From assembly GCA_019114415.1 (NCBI GenBank), contig DXFO01000009.1, forward strand, positions 89,248 through 153,247: 64,000 nt of DNA. The letters run 5' to 3'. Below, in pieces: positions 33,062-41,471 of the stretch. The stretch is from Candidatus Gemmiger faecavium (GTDB taxonomy: Bacteria > Bacillota > Clostridia > Oscillospirales > Ruminococcaceae). Within the stretch, counting starts at the first letter, position 1. The number at the start of each line of letters is the position of its first letter. The position numbers and the translations under genes are program-made. The notes under the pieces were generated by a model. The model was not told the DNA's origin. It ran no database searches and worked only from the letters and a program-made list of their open reading frames with translations.

Positions 33062-34915
33062 TTGCTGGTACATAAACTGACGCTGCCCGACGGCTCCGTG
33101 CTGGATGCTGGGGTCATCCGCAGCGTGATGCTGACCGAGCAGATCAACGATCAGACCGACCTCTGCCCCGGTGCGGCCTGTGCGGCCTGCGCCGAGATCG
33201 AACTGTGGGCGCCCCGAAATGGGTTGCAGATCGCCCAGGGGGAGGAACTGATCCTGACCCGGGTGGATACAGGCTTGGGCAGGGAAACGCAGGCGGGGAT
33301 ATTCCTGGCGGAAAAGCCGGTGAAGGTCAGCGCCAATGTCATCCGGGTCACGGCCTACGACCGCATGACCCTTTTAGACAAAACGCTTTCCCCCTGGCTG
33401 CGGGAACAGCAGGGAGCTTTCCCCATGACACTGGCGGACTTTATCCGGGCGGTCTGCGCACAGTGCGGCGTGGTGCTGGCGGAAGGGGCGCTGGATGGTC
33501 TGCCCAATGCCGGGTATGAGATCCAGGCTTTCTATGCCGACGACCTGACGGGGCGGCAGCTCATTCAATGGGCGGCCCAGGCGGCCTGCCGTTTTGCACG
33601 CATGACACGGTTGGGAATGCTGGAATTTGGCTGGTACCGCGGGTCTGCGGCTGCCAGGGTGGGACCGGCGGAAAATCCGGATGTCCGGACCGGGCTGAGG
33701 TTGGCGGGAGCTGCCCTGCGCACTGTCTCCGGAGAGGTATGGCGGTTTGGCATGAGACAGGCGGGGTATCTGTCCGGAACCCTGACCTATGAGGAATACA
33801 CTGCCGCCCCCATCGACAAGGTGCAGATCCGGCAGTCGGACGACGATGTGGGCATCATTTACCCGGAGGAGGAGCAGGAGACCAACGCCCTGGTGCTCCA
33901 GGGCAACCTGCTGCTGACCACCGAATCCGCCGAAGTCCTGCGGCCGGTGGCACAGGCCATTTACGAACAGATTGCGGATATCCGATACACGCCGCTGTCC
34001 GTGGCGGTGCAGGCGGGGGAGGCCCTGCCGCAGCCCGGCGACATGGTGACGGTGGCAGACGCCTACGGCAGGACCATGCAGACCTGCATCATGGAACGGA
34101 CTTTGTCCGGCCAGCGCTGCACCCTGGAAAGCACCGGCAACGCCCGGCGGGATTCCACGGCGGCGGTGAACCGGCAGAGCTATTCCAACCTGCGGGGCAA
34201 GATGCTGGAGATCGCCGCCGATGTGGACGGGCTGAAGATCACGGCGTCGGAGCTGTCGGGCGGGATGGCGTCGCTGGAACTGACGGTGGACGGACTGCGC
34301 ACCGAAGTGTCCGGCAAGCTGGACGGAGACGAGGCGTCCACCATGATAGAGCAGAGCCTGCAGGGGCTGACCCTGTCGGCGGAGGCGGGGGACCAGAGCA
34401 GCACCCTGACCCTTAAGGCGGGTGGGGTGACGCTGTCCAGCGCGGAAATCACCTTCCGGGGCATGGTGACCTTTGAGGACCTGGCCGCGGAGGGCGGTAC
34501 CACCATCAACGGCGGCAACATCACCACCGGCAAGATCGGGTCGGAGGCGGGCAATACCGTCTACGACCTGGACGCCGGTACGCTGCGCACCGGGCGCTCG
34601 GGCGGAAGTCGGGTGGAGATGGATGACCGGGGCATCAAATGGTATGTGGAAAATGGCGGCAAAAGTTATCTGACAGGGGTTTTGTACAGCAAGTACGGGG
34701 CTACCTACATCGGTGACAACAGCCGCTATACCTTTTTGGGGTGGTTCTCCAGCGCAACGCCGGATTTTGGCTGGTCCAGCGGCGGAGCGCACAGCAATTT
34801 TGTGGGCATTGCCATTGACCAGACCGGCGCGACCATCCACTGCAACGCCAGCAAGTTTGAGATCCCGGGGCGCATCGAGTGCACGACACTGGCGGTGAAC
34901 GGGAGAGAAATATGA
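33062..34915 (+). CDS. Phage tail tip/baseplate protein
   Basis: 617 aa, TTG start at 33062 with GGGGGTGG upstream. The N-terminal 350 residues resemble tail-associated hub proteins (AQGEELILTRVDTGLGRETQ, PMTLADFIRAVCAQCGVVLA). A coiled-coil-like segment (about 390-440, MLEIAADVDGLKITASELSG) is followed by beta-helix-like repeats (GTTINGGNITTGKIGSEAGN) and a C-terminal receptor-binding-like part. It joins tube to host-recognition elements. No peptidase catalytic motif was recognised. Confidence 0.72.
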   Translation: MLVHKLTLPDGSVLDAGVIRSVMLTEQINDQTDLCPGAACAACAEIELWAPRNGLQIAQGEELILTRVDTGLGRETQAGIFLAEKPVKVSANVIRVTAYDRMTLLDKTLSPWLREQQGAFPMTLADFIRAVCAQCGVVLAEGALDGLPNAGYEIQAFYADDLTGRQLIQWAAQAACRFARMTRLGMLEFGWYRGSAAARVGPAENPDVRTGLRLAGAALRTVSGEVWRFGMRQAGYLSGTLTYEEYTAAPIDKVQIRQSDDDVGIIYPEEEQETNALVLQGNLLLTTESAEVLRPVAQAIYEQIADIRYTPLSVAVQAGEALPQPGDMVTVADAYGRTMQTCIMERTLSGQRCTLESTGNARRDSTAAVNRQSYSNLRGKMLEIAADVDGLKITASELSGGMASLELTVDGLRTEVSGKLDGDEASTMIEQSLQGLTLSAEAGDQSSTLTLKAGGVTLSSAEITFRGMVTFEDLAAEGGTTINGGNITTGKIGSEAGNTVYDLDAGTLRTGRSGGSRVEMDDRGIKWYVENGGKSYLTGVLYSKYGATYIGDNSRYTFLGWFSSATPDFGWSSGGAHSNFVGIAIDQTGATIHCNASKFEIPGRIECTTLAVNGREI

Positions 34916-35181
34916 GAAAGCTGCGGGCTGCGGGGGCGGTATTGCTGCTGGAGGTGGTTCTGCTGACGGCCTGTCTGCCGCAGGGCGGCGTGTTCGGCCA
35001 TGGAGACAAAACGCCCCGGCCGGAATTCCCCGGCAGCCCCATGGCCCCGGGGGTACAGATACAGAAAAGGGAGGGACAGCAATGGACGCAGGACGGGCGG
35101 TGGAAGCCTTTGAACAGCAGGTGGTGGGAGCCATCAACAAAAGCGGTCTGCACCCGGTGGTGGTGCGGCTGGTGCTTTTGA
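34912..35181 (+). CDS. Small putative lipoprotein within the tail operon
   Basis: 89 aa. Signal peptide MRKLRAAGAVLLLEVVLLTA and lipobox LTAC (Cys22) are followed by a Pro/Gly-rich stretch DKTPRPEFPGSPMAPG. The start overlaps the preceding stop (ATGA), favouring translation. The last 33 residues are read from the same DNA as the next gene in another frame and are odd (many Trp and Cys), so the true end may be earlier or the gene is decaying. It could be a superinfection-exclusion or lysis accessory protein; function unknown. Confidence 0.45.
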   Translation: MRKLRAAGAVLLLEVVLLTACLPQGGVFGHGDKTPRPEFPGSPMAPGVQIQKREGQQWTQDGRWKPLNSRWWEPSTKAVCTRWWCGWCF

Positions 35182-35255
35182 ATCTGGTGCATGTGGTGGA
35201 GGACAAGGAACGGGAGCTTGCCAAGCAGGCGGAACAGGAGGGAACCGGTGGCTGA
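35082..35255 (+). CDS. Small phage protein (57 aa) before the tail fibre
   Basis: 57 aa. It starts MDAGRAVEAFEQQVVGAINK, continues GLHPVVVRLVLLNLVHVV and ends in a charged helix EDKERELAKQ. Many Clostridia prophages have a similar small helical gene near the tail fibre. GGGAGGG lies 6-8 bases before the ATG, the best ribosome site in this stretch. It overlaps the lipoprotein frame by 100 bases and the next gene's start by 8 bases. Confidence 0.65.
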   Translation: MDAGRAVEAFEQQVVGAINKSGLHPVVVRLVLLNLVHVVEDKERELAKQAEQEGTGG

Positions 35256-36213
35256 AACAGGATATTATGACAGCCCGATGACGGGCGAGGAACTGGATGC
35301 GGCCTTTGCCAAAATGGCAGGCATTGACGAGAGTGTCCGGCAGGCGGCCCAGAGCGCCGAAACGGCCCGGCAGTACGGGCAGATCGTGGAACAGAACGCA
35401 CAGGCAATCCGGGACATCGAGGAAAATCTTGACGTGATCCTGGAAGCCCCGAGCCAGGCGCAGGCGGCGTCCCAGAGTGCGGAGCGGGCTGCGGCAAGCG
35501 AGGCTTCGGCGGCGGGAGCAGCCGCACAGGCAGGACAGAGCGCGTCCGCGGCGGCACAGTCTGCCGAACAGGCCCAGCAGGTGGCTCAGGGCGCCCAGGG
35601 ATGGTATGAGACCGAGGAAGCTTTGCGGGCGGCACATCCCACGGGGGAAAACGGCCAGTGGGCCATTGTGGGAAGCACGGATACCATCTGGACCTGGGAC
35701 AGCGATACGGGCGCCTGGAAAAACACCAGCGTCAAGACTGACCTGTCCGGGTATTACACCAAGGAACAGGCGGACGAACGGTTCGCGACCTCGGAACAGG
35801 GCGTCAAGGCGGACAGCGCGGTGCAGTCGGTCAACGGGGTCAGACCCGGCAGCGGCGGCGCGGTGACCATCCCGGTGGGAACAAAGATGACCCTGCTGTG
35901 GACCAACCCGGCGCCTTCCAGCCCGTTTGGGGCGCAGAGTGTCAGCATCGATGGGGAGAAATACGACGCTTTCCTGGTGCTGGGAATGGACGGAAGCTGT
36001 ATCCTGAATAACCGGTCTGGGGCATCCAATGTGCTGTTTGGAAAATTCGGCTTTTGGAACAACACCGGTTATAACCTATCCATGAGATCGGTGACGCGTG
36101 GATCGAATACGATAAATTTCAGCGAGTGTAAAATTTTGGATGGCGGACCGCTGAATGCTGGTGTGTTCAATCAGAACTGCGTCCCGCAGAAAATTTACGG
36201 CATCAACTTGTAA
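35248..36213 (+). CDS. Phage tail fibre/receptor-binding-like protein
   Basis: 321 aa, GTG start with ACAGGAGGG just before it. The N-terminal part attaches via SPMTGEELDAAFAKMAG; residues 30-125 are an Ala/Gln/Ser coiled coil (QAAQSAETARQYGQIVEQNA); then GYYTKEQADERFATSEQG, a very common tail-fibre motif. The C-terminal 130 residues are a beta-rich head likely to bind the host surface. The C-terminal third has noticeably lower GC (about 36040-36213), as is usual for host-range domains acquired separately. Confidence 0.72.
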   Translation: MAETGYYDSPMTGEELDAAFAKMAGIDESVRQAAQSAETARQYGQIVEQNAQAIRDIEENLDVILEAPSQAQAASQSAERAAASEASAAGAAAQAGQSASAAAQSAEQAQQVAQGAQGWYETEEALRAAHPTGENGQWAIVGSTDTIWTWDSDTGAWKNTSVKTDLSGYYTKEQADERFATSEQGVKADSAVQSVNGVRPGSGGAVTIPVGTKMTLLWTNPAPSSPFGAQSVSIDGEKYDAFLVLGMDGSCILNNRSGASNVLFGKFGFWNNTGYNLSMRSVTRGSNTINFSECKILDGGPLNAGVFNQNCVPQKIYGINL

Positions 36214-36239
36214 ACGGATGGGAAAAGGCGGTGAAAGAT

Positions 36240-36974
36240 ATGCGACTGGAAAACGGAGAAGTGCTTTTGCTCTGGCCGCTGGCACTGCATGTGCTGACGG
36301 CGGGGTACTATTATAACAGCGGCGGCTTGCATCAGGCCATCGACCTGCGGACCAATCAGGACGGCAGCATCGTCAAGCCGGTGTATGCGGCGGAAAGCGG
36401 TACTGTGGATCAGGTGCAGGCCTGGGACGGCCACACCAAGACCGGGATGCAGAGCTATGGCAACATGGTGCGCATCAGACACGCGGACTACAACGGCAAG
36501 ACGCTGCAGACCCGGTACGCCCATCTGTCCTCCTGTTGCGTGGCGCAGGGAGAACGGGTCGAGGAGGGACAGCTCATCGGTTATACCGGGCAGACCGGCA
36601 ACGTTTATGGCGCACACCTGCATTTTGAGGTCATCTGGGACGGGGTGCGGAGAAATCCCCTGGTCTGGCTGGACGAGGACTTTACCCTGGCCACCGGCAG
36701 CGAGTACACCTACGGCGCGGGAGAGCACGGGGTGACGCGCCCGGCGGAACAGGAAGCGCCTGCGGCAGCGGGCAAGCTGCAGCGGATGTGCATTGTGGGG
36801 GAGGACCCGGACATCGCCGCAAAGGCGGCCGAACTGGGCTTGGCGGTACAAACCGTCACGGCGCAGCTCATCGGTCCGGCGTCGGAGGGGGACGCCATGA
36901 CCATGTGGGCGCTGGCGCTGGTCTGCGGCGGGGAATATTTCTCCCGCTATACGGAGGAGGGATACCATGGATGA
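36240..36974 (+). CDS. Endolysin-like M23 (LytM) peptidase
   Basis: 244 aa. The M23 metallopeptidase domain is at about residues 20-145. Zinc-site motifs are HQAIDLRT (first His and Asp), YAHLSS and HLHFEVIW. It cuts peptide cross-bridges of peptidoglycan. The C-terminal 90 residues (MCIVGEDPDIAAKAAELGLA and on) may be a wall-targeting part. ATG at 36240 is used because AAAAGG lies about 11 bases upstream; GTG at 36231 is too close. The gene overlaps the holin start by 8 bases, forming the lysis cassette. Confidence 0.82.
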   Translation: MRLENGEVLLLWPLALHVLTAGYYYNSGGLHQAIDLRTNQDGSIVKPVYAAESGTVDQVQAWDGHTKTGMQSYGNMVRIRHADYNGKTLQTRYAHLSSCCVAQGERVEEGQLIGYTGQTGNVYGAHLHFEVIWDGVRRNPLVWLDEDFTLATGSEYTYGAGEHGVTRPAEQEAPAAAGKLQRMCIVGEDPDIAAKAAELGLAVQTVTAQLIGPASEGDAMTMWALALVCGGEYFSRYTEEGYHG

Positions 36975-37455
36975 CAACAACATTTTTTTCTGGGTCAAAG
37001 CCATTGTGACTGCCGGTGTGGGGGCCTTTGGTGTGGCCTTCGGCTGGCTGGGCTGGCTGGTTTTGGCCTGGGTGGTGTGCATGGCCATTGACTGGATCAG
37101 CGGCAGCGCCGCGGCCGCCGCAAAAGGGGAATGGTCCAGCGCCACTGCCCGGGCAGGCATCTGGCACAAGGGCGGGATGCTGCTGGTGGTGCTGGTGGCC
37201 TTTGTGACCGACTCGGTTTTGGGCATTGTGGTGGAAAATCTGCCCGGGCTGGGTGTGCAGTACACGGTGCTGGTACTGCCGGTGGTCCTGGTATGGTACA
37301 TTTTTACCGAACTGGGTTCCATTGCCGAAAACGCCGCCGACATGGGCGCACCGGTGCCGCCGGGATTGCTCAGCCTGCTGGCGGCGGGCAAACGCGCGGC
37401 GGAACAGGCAGCCGACGGAGCCGGAACGGATACCGGCGGCACCGGCGGAGAATAA
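36967..37455 (+). CDS. Phage holin (TcdE/cp9-like, holin_4_1 type)
   Basis: 162 aa with three to four predicted membrane segments. Family features are AIDWISGSAAAAAKGEWSS, HKGGMLLVVLVAFVTDSV, FTELGSIAENAADMGAPVPP and a charged C-terminus. Holins oligomerise in the membrane and release or activate the endolysin. GGAGG precedes the ATG. It is the last gene of the phage module; the next promoter (37508) belongs to the SCIFF gene. Confidence 0.85.
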   Translation: MDDNNIFFWVKAIVTAGVGAFGVAFGWLGWLVLAWVVCMAIDWISGSAAAAAKGEWSSATARAGIWHKGGMLLVVLVAFVTDSVLGIVVENLPGLGVQYTVLVLPVVLVWYIFTELGSIAENAADMGAPVPPGLLSLLAAGKRAAEQAADGAGTDTGGTGGE

Positions 37456-37507
37456 AGAGAATCCCCCTGTTTTTGCCCGTCATCCCGCCGCACAGGGCCA
37501 CCACGCC

Positions 37508-37536
37508 TTGACAAGCGGCGGGGCGGCGTGTAAAAT
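37508..37536 (+). promoter_or_regulatory. Promoter of the SCIFF operon
   Basis: TTGACA (37508-37513), 17 bp, TAAAAT (37531-37536), about 36 bases before the SCIFF ATG. Confidence 0.8.
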
Positions 37537-37571
37537 GAAGATAACTTTGATACTAAGGGGTGACTGTTTGT

Positions 37572-37721
37572 ATGAAACACATTCTTTCTCTTGATACCCG
37601 TGACATGGCGAAGAGCGTTGAGAACGGCGGCTGCGGCGAGTGCCAGACCTCCTGCCAGAGCGCCTGCAAGACCAGCTGCGGCATTGCCAACCAGCCGTGC
37701 GAAAAGGCTGAGAACAACTGA
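37572..37721 (+). CDS. scfA: SCIFF ranthipeptide precursor (six cysteines in forty-five)
   Basis: 49 aa. It starts MKHILSLDTRDMAKS and carries six Cys (positions 21, 24, 28, 32, 36 and 43) in the family spacing, ending KAENN. The peptide is a ribosomally made precursor whose Cys residues are joined to neighbouring residues by thioether bonds through the maturase next door. Its function is not settled; proposed roles include quorum sensing and housekeeping in Clostridia. AAGGGG lies upstream of the ATG. A terminator-like hairpin separates it from the maturase. Confidence 0.93.
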   Translation: MKHILSLDTRDMAKSVENGGCGECQTSCQSACKTSCGIANQPCEKAENN

Positions 37722-37748
37722 TTTCGCCTGCGGCCCAATGACCCAACC

Positions 37749-37780
37749 GCCGGGATGCACTGCATTCCGGCCATTTTTTT
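37749..37780 (+). terminator. Partial terminator between SCIFF and its maturase
   Basis: GCCGGGAT pairs with ATTCCGGC around GCACTGC, followed by a run of seven T. It would let most transcripts end after the peptide gene, so far more peptide than enzyme is made. Confidence 0.75.
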
Positions 37781-37807
37781 GCGCGCTGCGCCCAAGGAGA
37801 TTTCTCT

Positions 37808-39268
37808 ATGATCCATCAATACAAGCTTGGCGGCTACAACATTGTGGTCGATGTGTACAGCGGCAGCGTTCACGCTGTGGACGAGCTGGCCTATGATGCC
37901 ATTGCCCTCATCGACGCAGGGCATCCCCGCGCCGAGGCGGAAAAGCTGCTGGCACAGAAATACGCCGGGCATTCCGAAGTGACCGCCGCGGACATCACCG
38001 ACTGCTTTGACGACATCGACGAGCTGACCGCCGCCGGCAAGCTGTTTGCCCCCGACGCCTACGCCGACAAGGCTTTTGAGTTCAAAAAGCGCAGCACCGT
38101 GGTCAAGGCTCTGTGCCTGCATGTGGCCCACACCTGCAACCTGAACTGCCATTACTGCTTTGCCGCCCAGGGCAAGTTCCACGGCGAGAGCGGTCTGATG
38201 AGCTTTGAGACCGGCAAGCGGGCGCTGGATTTCCTGGTGGAGCATTCGGGCACGCGGCACAACCTGGAAGTGGACTTTTTCGGCGGCGAACCGCTGATGA
38301 ACTTTGAGGTCTGCAAGCAGCTGGTGGCCTACGCCCGCAGCATCGAGAAGCAGGCGGGAAAGAATTTCCGCTTCACCCTGACCACCAACGGCGTGGGCAT
38401 CACCGACGAGGTCATCGAGTGGGCCAACCGGGAGTGCTACAACGTGGTGCTGTCCCTGGACGGCCGCAAGGAGGTCAACGACCGCTTCCGCAAGGACCTG
38501 GCGGGCAACGGCAGCTATGACCGCATCGTGCCCAAGTTCCAGAAGCTGGTCAAGGCCCGGGGCGGCAAGGGCTACTACATGCGCGGCACCTACACCCACT
38601 ACAACACCGACTTCACCAACGACCTGTTCCACATGGCGGATGATCTGGGCTTTGCCGAGCTGTCCATGGAGCCGGTGGTCAGCGCTGCGGGCAACCCCGA
38701 AGCCCTGACCGAGGCGGACCTGCCCGTGCTGTTCGACCAGTACGAGCTGCTGGCCAAGGATATGCTCCGCCGGGAAAAGGCGGGCAAGCCCATCACTTTC
38801 TACCATTACATGATCGACCTGGCCCACGGCCCCTGCATCTACAAGCGCATTTCGGGCTGCGGTTCCGGCACCGAGTACATGGCGGTCACCCCCTGGGGCG
38901 ACCTGTATCCCTGCCATCAGTTCGTGGGCGACCCCGATTACAAGCTGGGCAACGTCTGGGACGGCGTGACCAACACCGCCCTGCGGGATGAGTTCAAGCT
39001 CTGCAACGTCTACGCCCGCCCCGACTGCGCCGACTGCTGGGCGCGTCTGTACTGCGCCGGCGGCTGCGCCGCCAACGCCCTGCACGCCACCGGGGACATC
39101 CACGGCGTGTACGAGTACGGATGCAAGCTGTTCCGCAAGCGCATCGAGTGCGCTCTGATGCTGAAAGTGGCCGAGGCCATGGACCCGGAACTGGCGGGAG
39201 CATCCCTGTCGGCAGATGCATCGGCGGGCGGACAGGACTGCAGCGGAGACTGCACCGGCTGCGAGTGA
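37808..39268 (+). CDS. scfB: Radical SAM SCIFF peptide maturase
   Basis: 486 aa. The N-terminal 95 residues form a RiPP-recognition-like domain (MIHQYKLGGYNIVVDVYSGS). The radical SAM motif is CNLNCHYCFAAQG (about residue 113). The SPASM domain follows with Cys-rich CGSGTEYMAVTPWGDLYPCH and CADCWARLYCAGGCAANALH, for two extra FeS clusters. It installs thioether cross-links in the SCIFF peptide. The C-terminus is itself Cys-rich (GGQDCSGDCTGCE). AAGGAG precedes the ATG. Confidence 0.93.
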   Translation: MIHQYKLGGYNIVVDVYSGSVHAVDELAYDAIALIDAGHPRAEAEKLLAQKYAGHSEVTAADITDCFDDIDELTAAGKLFAPDAYADKAFEFKKRSTVVKALCLHVAHTCNLNCHYCFAAQGKFHGESGLMSFETGKRALDFLVEHSGTRHNLEVDFFGGEPLMNFEVCKQLVAYARSIEKQAGKNFRFTLTTNGVGITDEVIEWANRECYNVVLSLDGRKEVNDRFRKDLAGNGSYDRIVPKFQKLVKARGGKGYYMRGTYTHYNTDFTNDLFHMADDLGFAELSMEPVVSAAGNPEALTEADLPVLFDQYELLAKDMLRREKAGKPITFYHYMIDLAHGPCIYKRISGCGSGTEYMAVTPWGDLYPCHQFVGDPDYKLGNVWDGVTNTALRDEFKLCNVYARPDCADCWARLYCAGGCAANALHATGDIHGVYEYGCKLFRKRIECALMLKVAEAMDPELAGASLSADASAGGQDCSGDCTGCE

Positions 39269-39296
39269 TCCCAATTATAGACCGGACGGTGCTTTT
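39253..39296 (+). terminator. Weak terminator of the SCIFF operon
   Basis: GCACCG within the last codons pairs with CGGTGC just before a T6 run. The loop is long, so confidence is low. Confidence 0.4.
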
Positions 39297-39309
39297 TTGT
39301 AAAAATATG

Positions 39310-39339
39310 TTGCGGTGAAGTATCATTTGTGTGTATAAT
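39310..39339 (+). promoter_or_regulatory. Promoter of the transketolase operon
   Basis: TTGCGG (39310-39315), 18 bp, TATAAT (39334-39339). Confidence 0.65.
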
Positions 39340-39435
39340 AAAACCGTGGTGGTATCTTTTACTGCCGAAATTGTTGTGATTACGGACGGAAACTCCGTCC
39401 TGACCCCTTGATCCTGGTCATCTGGAGGAAGCGTT

Positions 39436-40296
39436 ATGACAAAAGCTGAAGCGTTGCAGTTGAAAATGACTGCGACCCGCGTGCGGATGGGAATCATTGA
39501 AGCGACGCACGGCGCAAAATGCGGACATCCCGGCGGAAGTTTGTCTGCCGCCGATGTGCTGACCTATCTGTATTTCAAGGTTATGAACGTCGACACCGAA
39601 AACCCGAAGGACCCCCTGCGGGATCGGTTTGTTCTGTCCAAAGGCCACTGCGCCCCCGGACTGTATGCCACTCTGGCAGAACGCGGATTTTTCCCGGTGC
39701 GTGACCTGCCCACCCTGCGCCATGACGGCAGCTATCTGGAAGGTCACCCCAACATGAACACGGTGCCCGGCGTGGATATGTCCACCGGCAGCCTGGGTCA
39801 GGGCGTTTCCACCGCCTGCGGCATGGCGCTGGCCGCCAAGATGCAGAAATCCGGCGTGGACGTCTTTACCCTTCTGGGCGACGGCGAGATCGAGGAAGGC
39901 CAGTGCTGGGAAGCTTTCATGTTTGCATCCCACTACAAGCTGGACAACCTCTGCATCATGATCGACGTCAACGGTCTGCAGATCGACGGCCCCACCAACA
40001 AGGTCATGTCCAGCGAGCCGCTGGATCAGAAGATGGATGCCTTCGGGTTCAACACCATCGTCTGCAACGGCAACTCCATGGCCGATCTGGAACAGGCGTT
40101 CATCCTGTTTGACCGCTCCCACGGCAGCGGCAAGCCCACCTGCTTCCTGCTGCACACCACCAAGGGCCAGGGCGTCAGCTACATGGAGAATCAGGTCGAT
40201 TGGCACGGCAAGGCGCCCAACGACGAAGAATACACTCAGGCAATGGCCGAACTGCATGAGGCCTACGACCTGCTGGAGAAGGAGGCGCAGCGCTGA
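39436..40296 (+). CDS. Transketolase, N-terminal (TPP-binding) subunit
   Basis: 286 aa, half of a standard transketolase. It includes HGAKCGHPGGSLSAADVLTY, SKGHCAPGLYATL and the thiamine diphosphate-binding motif GDGEIEEGQCWEA followed by IMIDVNGLQIDG. It works with the next gene to transfer two-carbon units in the non-oxidative pentose phosphate pathway. Split transketolases are common in Clostridia. The end overlaps the next start by one base (TGATG). Confidence 0.93.
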   Translation: MTKAEALQLKMTATRVRMGIIEATHGAKCGHPGGSLSAADVLTYLYFKVMNVDTENPKDPLRDRFVLSKGHCAPGLYATLAERGFFPVRDLPTLRHDGSYLEGHPNMNTVPGVDMSTGSLGQGVSTACGMALAAKMQKSGVDVFTLLGDGEIEEGQCWEAFMFASHYKLDNLCIMIDVNGLQIDGPTNKVMSSEPLDQKMDAFGFNTIVCNGNSMADLEQAFILFDRSHGSGKPTCFLLHTTKGQGVSYMENQVDWHGKAPNDEEYTQAMAELHEAYDLLEKEAQR

Positions 40297-41246
40297 TGCC
40301 GGAAAATAAACTGATTGCCACGCGTGACAGCTACGGCCGCGCTCTGGTCGAGCTGGCCGACGCGGGCTGCAACGATCTGGTGGTCCTGGATGCCGACCTG
40401 GCGGCTTCCACCAAAACCAGCATGTTCCGCGACGCATACCCCGAACGCCACTTTGACTGCGGCATCGCCGAAGCCAACATGATGGGCGTTGCTGCGGGTC
40501 TGTCCACCTGCGGCTACGTGCCCTTTGTTTCCAGCTTTGCCATGTTTGCTGCGGGCCGCGCTTACGAGCAGATCCGCAACACCATCGGCTACCCCCACCT
40601 CAATGTCAAGATCGCCGCAAGCCACGGCGGTCTTTCGGTGGGCGAGGACGGCGCATCCCACCAGTGCTGCGAGGATTTCGCCCTCATGCGCTCCATCCCC
40701 GGCATGACGGTCATCTGCCCCGCCGACGACGTGGAAGCCCGCGCCGCCGTCAAGGCTGCCTACCGTCACAACGGCCCCGTTTACCTGCGTCTGGGCCGTC
40801 TGGCTGTGCCTGTCATCCATGACGAGCTGAATTACAGCTTTGAGATCGGCAAGGGCGAGCAGCTGACCGACGGCTTTGACGTTGCGGTCATCGCCAACGG
40901 CCTGATGGTCGGGGAAGCCCTCAAGGCTGCTACCATCCTGAAAAATCAGGGCATCATTGGCGTCCGCGTCATCAATATGCCCACCATCAAGCCCCTGGAC
41001 GAGGATATCATCCTGCGTGCCGCCCACGACTGCAAGCGCATCGTGACGGTGGAGGAACACAGCGTCATCGGCGGCCTGGGCGAGGCGGTCTGCTCTCTGG
41101 TGAGCGAGAAGATGCCGGTCCCCGTGCGCCGCATCGGCGTCAACGACCAGTTCGGCCATTCGGCTCCCGCTTGGGAGGTCCTGGCGGACTTCGGCCTGAC
41201 CGCAGAGCATGTCGCTGCCACTGTGGCGGACTTTGTCAAAAACTGA
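40296..41246 (+). CDS. Transketolase, C-terminal subunit
   Basis: 316 aa. The pyrimidine-binding domain has VVLDADLAASTKTS, DCGIAEANMMGVAAGL and SHGGLSVGEDGASHQCCEDF. The C-terminal domain has IAVANGL-like residues (VAVIANGLMVGEAL) and VTVEEHSVIGGLGEAV. It completes the transketolase made with the upstream subunit; the two genes are translationally coupled. Similar halves also occur in 1-deoxyxylulose-5-phosphate synthase, but the length and pairing favour transketolase. Confidence 0.93.
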   Translation: MPENKLIATRDSYGRALVELADAGCNDLVVLDADLAASTKTSMFRDAYPERHFDCGIAEANMMGVAAGLSTCGYVPFVSSFAMFAAGRAYEQIRNTIGYPHLNVKIAASHGGLSVGEDGASHQCCEDFALMRSIPGMTVICPADDVEARAAVKAAYRHNGPVYLRLGRLAVPVIHDELNYSFEIGKGEQLTDGFDVAVIANGLMVGEALKAATILKNQGIIGVRVINMPTIKPLDEDIILRAAHDCKRIVTVEEHSVIGGLGEAVCSLVSEKMPVPVRRIGVNDQFGHSAPAWEVLADFGLTAEHVAATVADFVKN

Positions 41247-41257
41247 CAGCATTTTAT

Positions 41258-41296
41258 AAGGCTCCGTATCCGCACCCCGGATGCGGAGCCTTTTTT
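41258..41296 (+). terminator. Terminator of the transketolase operon
   Basis: AAGGCTCCG..ATCCG pairs with CGGAT..CGGAGCCTT and is followed by TTTTTT. Confidence 0.9.
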
Positions 41297-41379
41297 GCGT
41301 CAAACCGCAGGGCGGAGGACCATCGGCAGCAAAAAAGCGCGGTGCAGACGGCCTGCGGGCTGCCGGGCGGCTTGTAACA

Positions 41380-41409
41380 TTGCCCGGGATGTGGTACTCT
41401 GAATACAAT
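41380..41409 (+). promoter_or_regulatory. Promoter of the phosphosugar mutase gene
   Basis: TTGCCC (41380-41385), 18 bp, TACAAT (41404-41409), upstream of repeat copy D. Confidence 0.55.
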
Positions 41410-41471
41410 ACCGGCCACGGAGGCCCAAAACGGCTTCCCCGGCCCCCAAAAACAGGATACAGGAACGGAAC

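Noticed and set aside
23000..37560. Prophage attachment sites (attL/attR) flanking the phage module
   Set aside because: No tRNA and no convincing direct repeat were found by eye at the two ends; the repeat element occurs at only one end and inside, not as a flanking pair.
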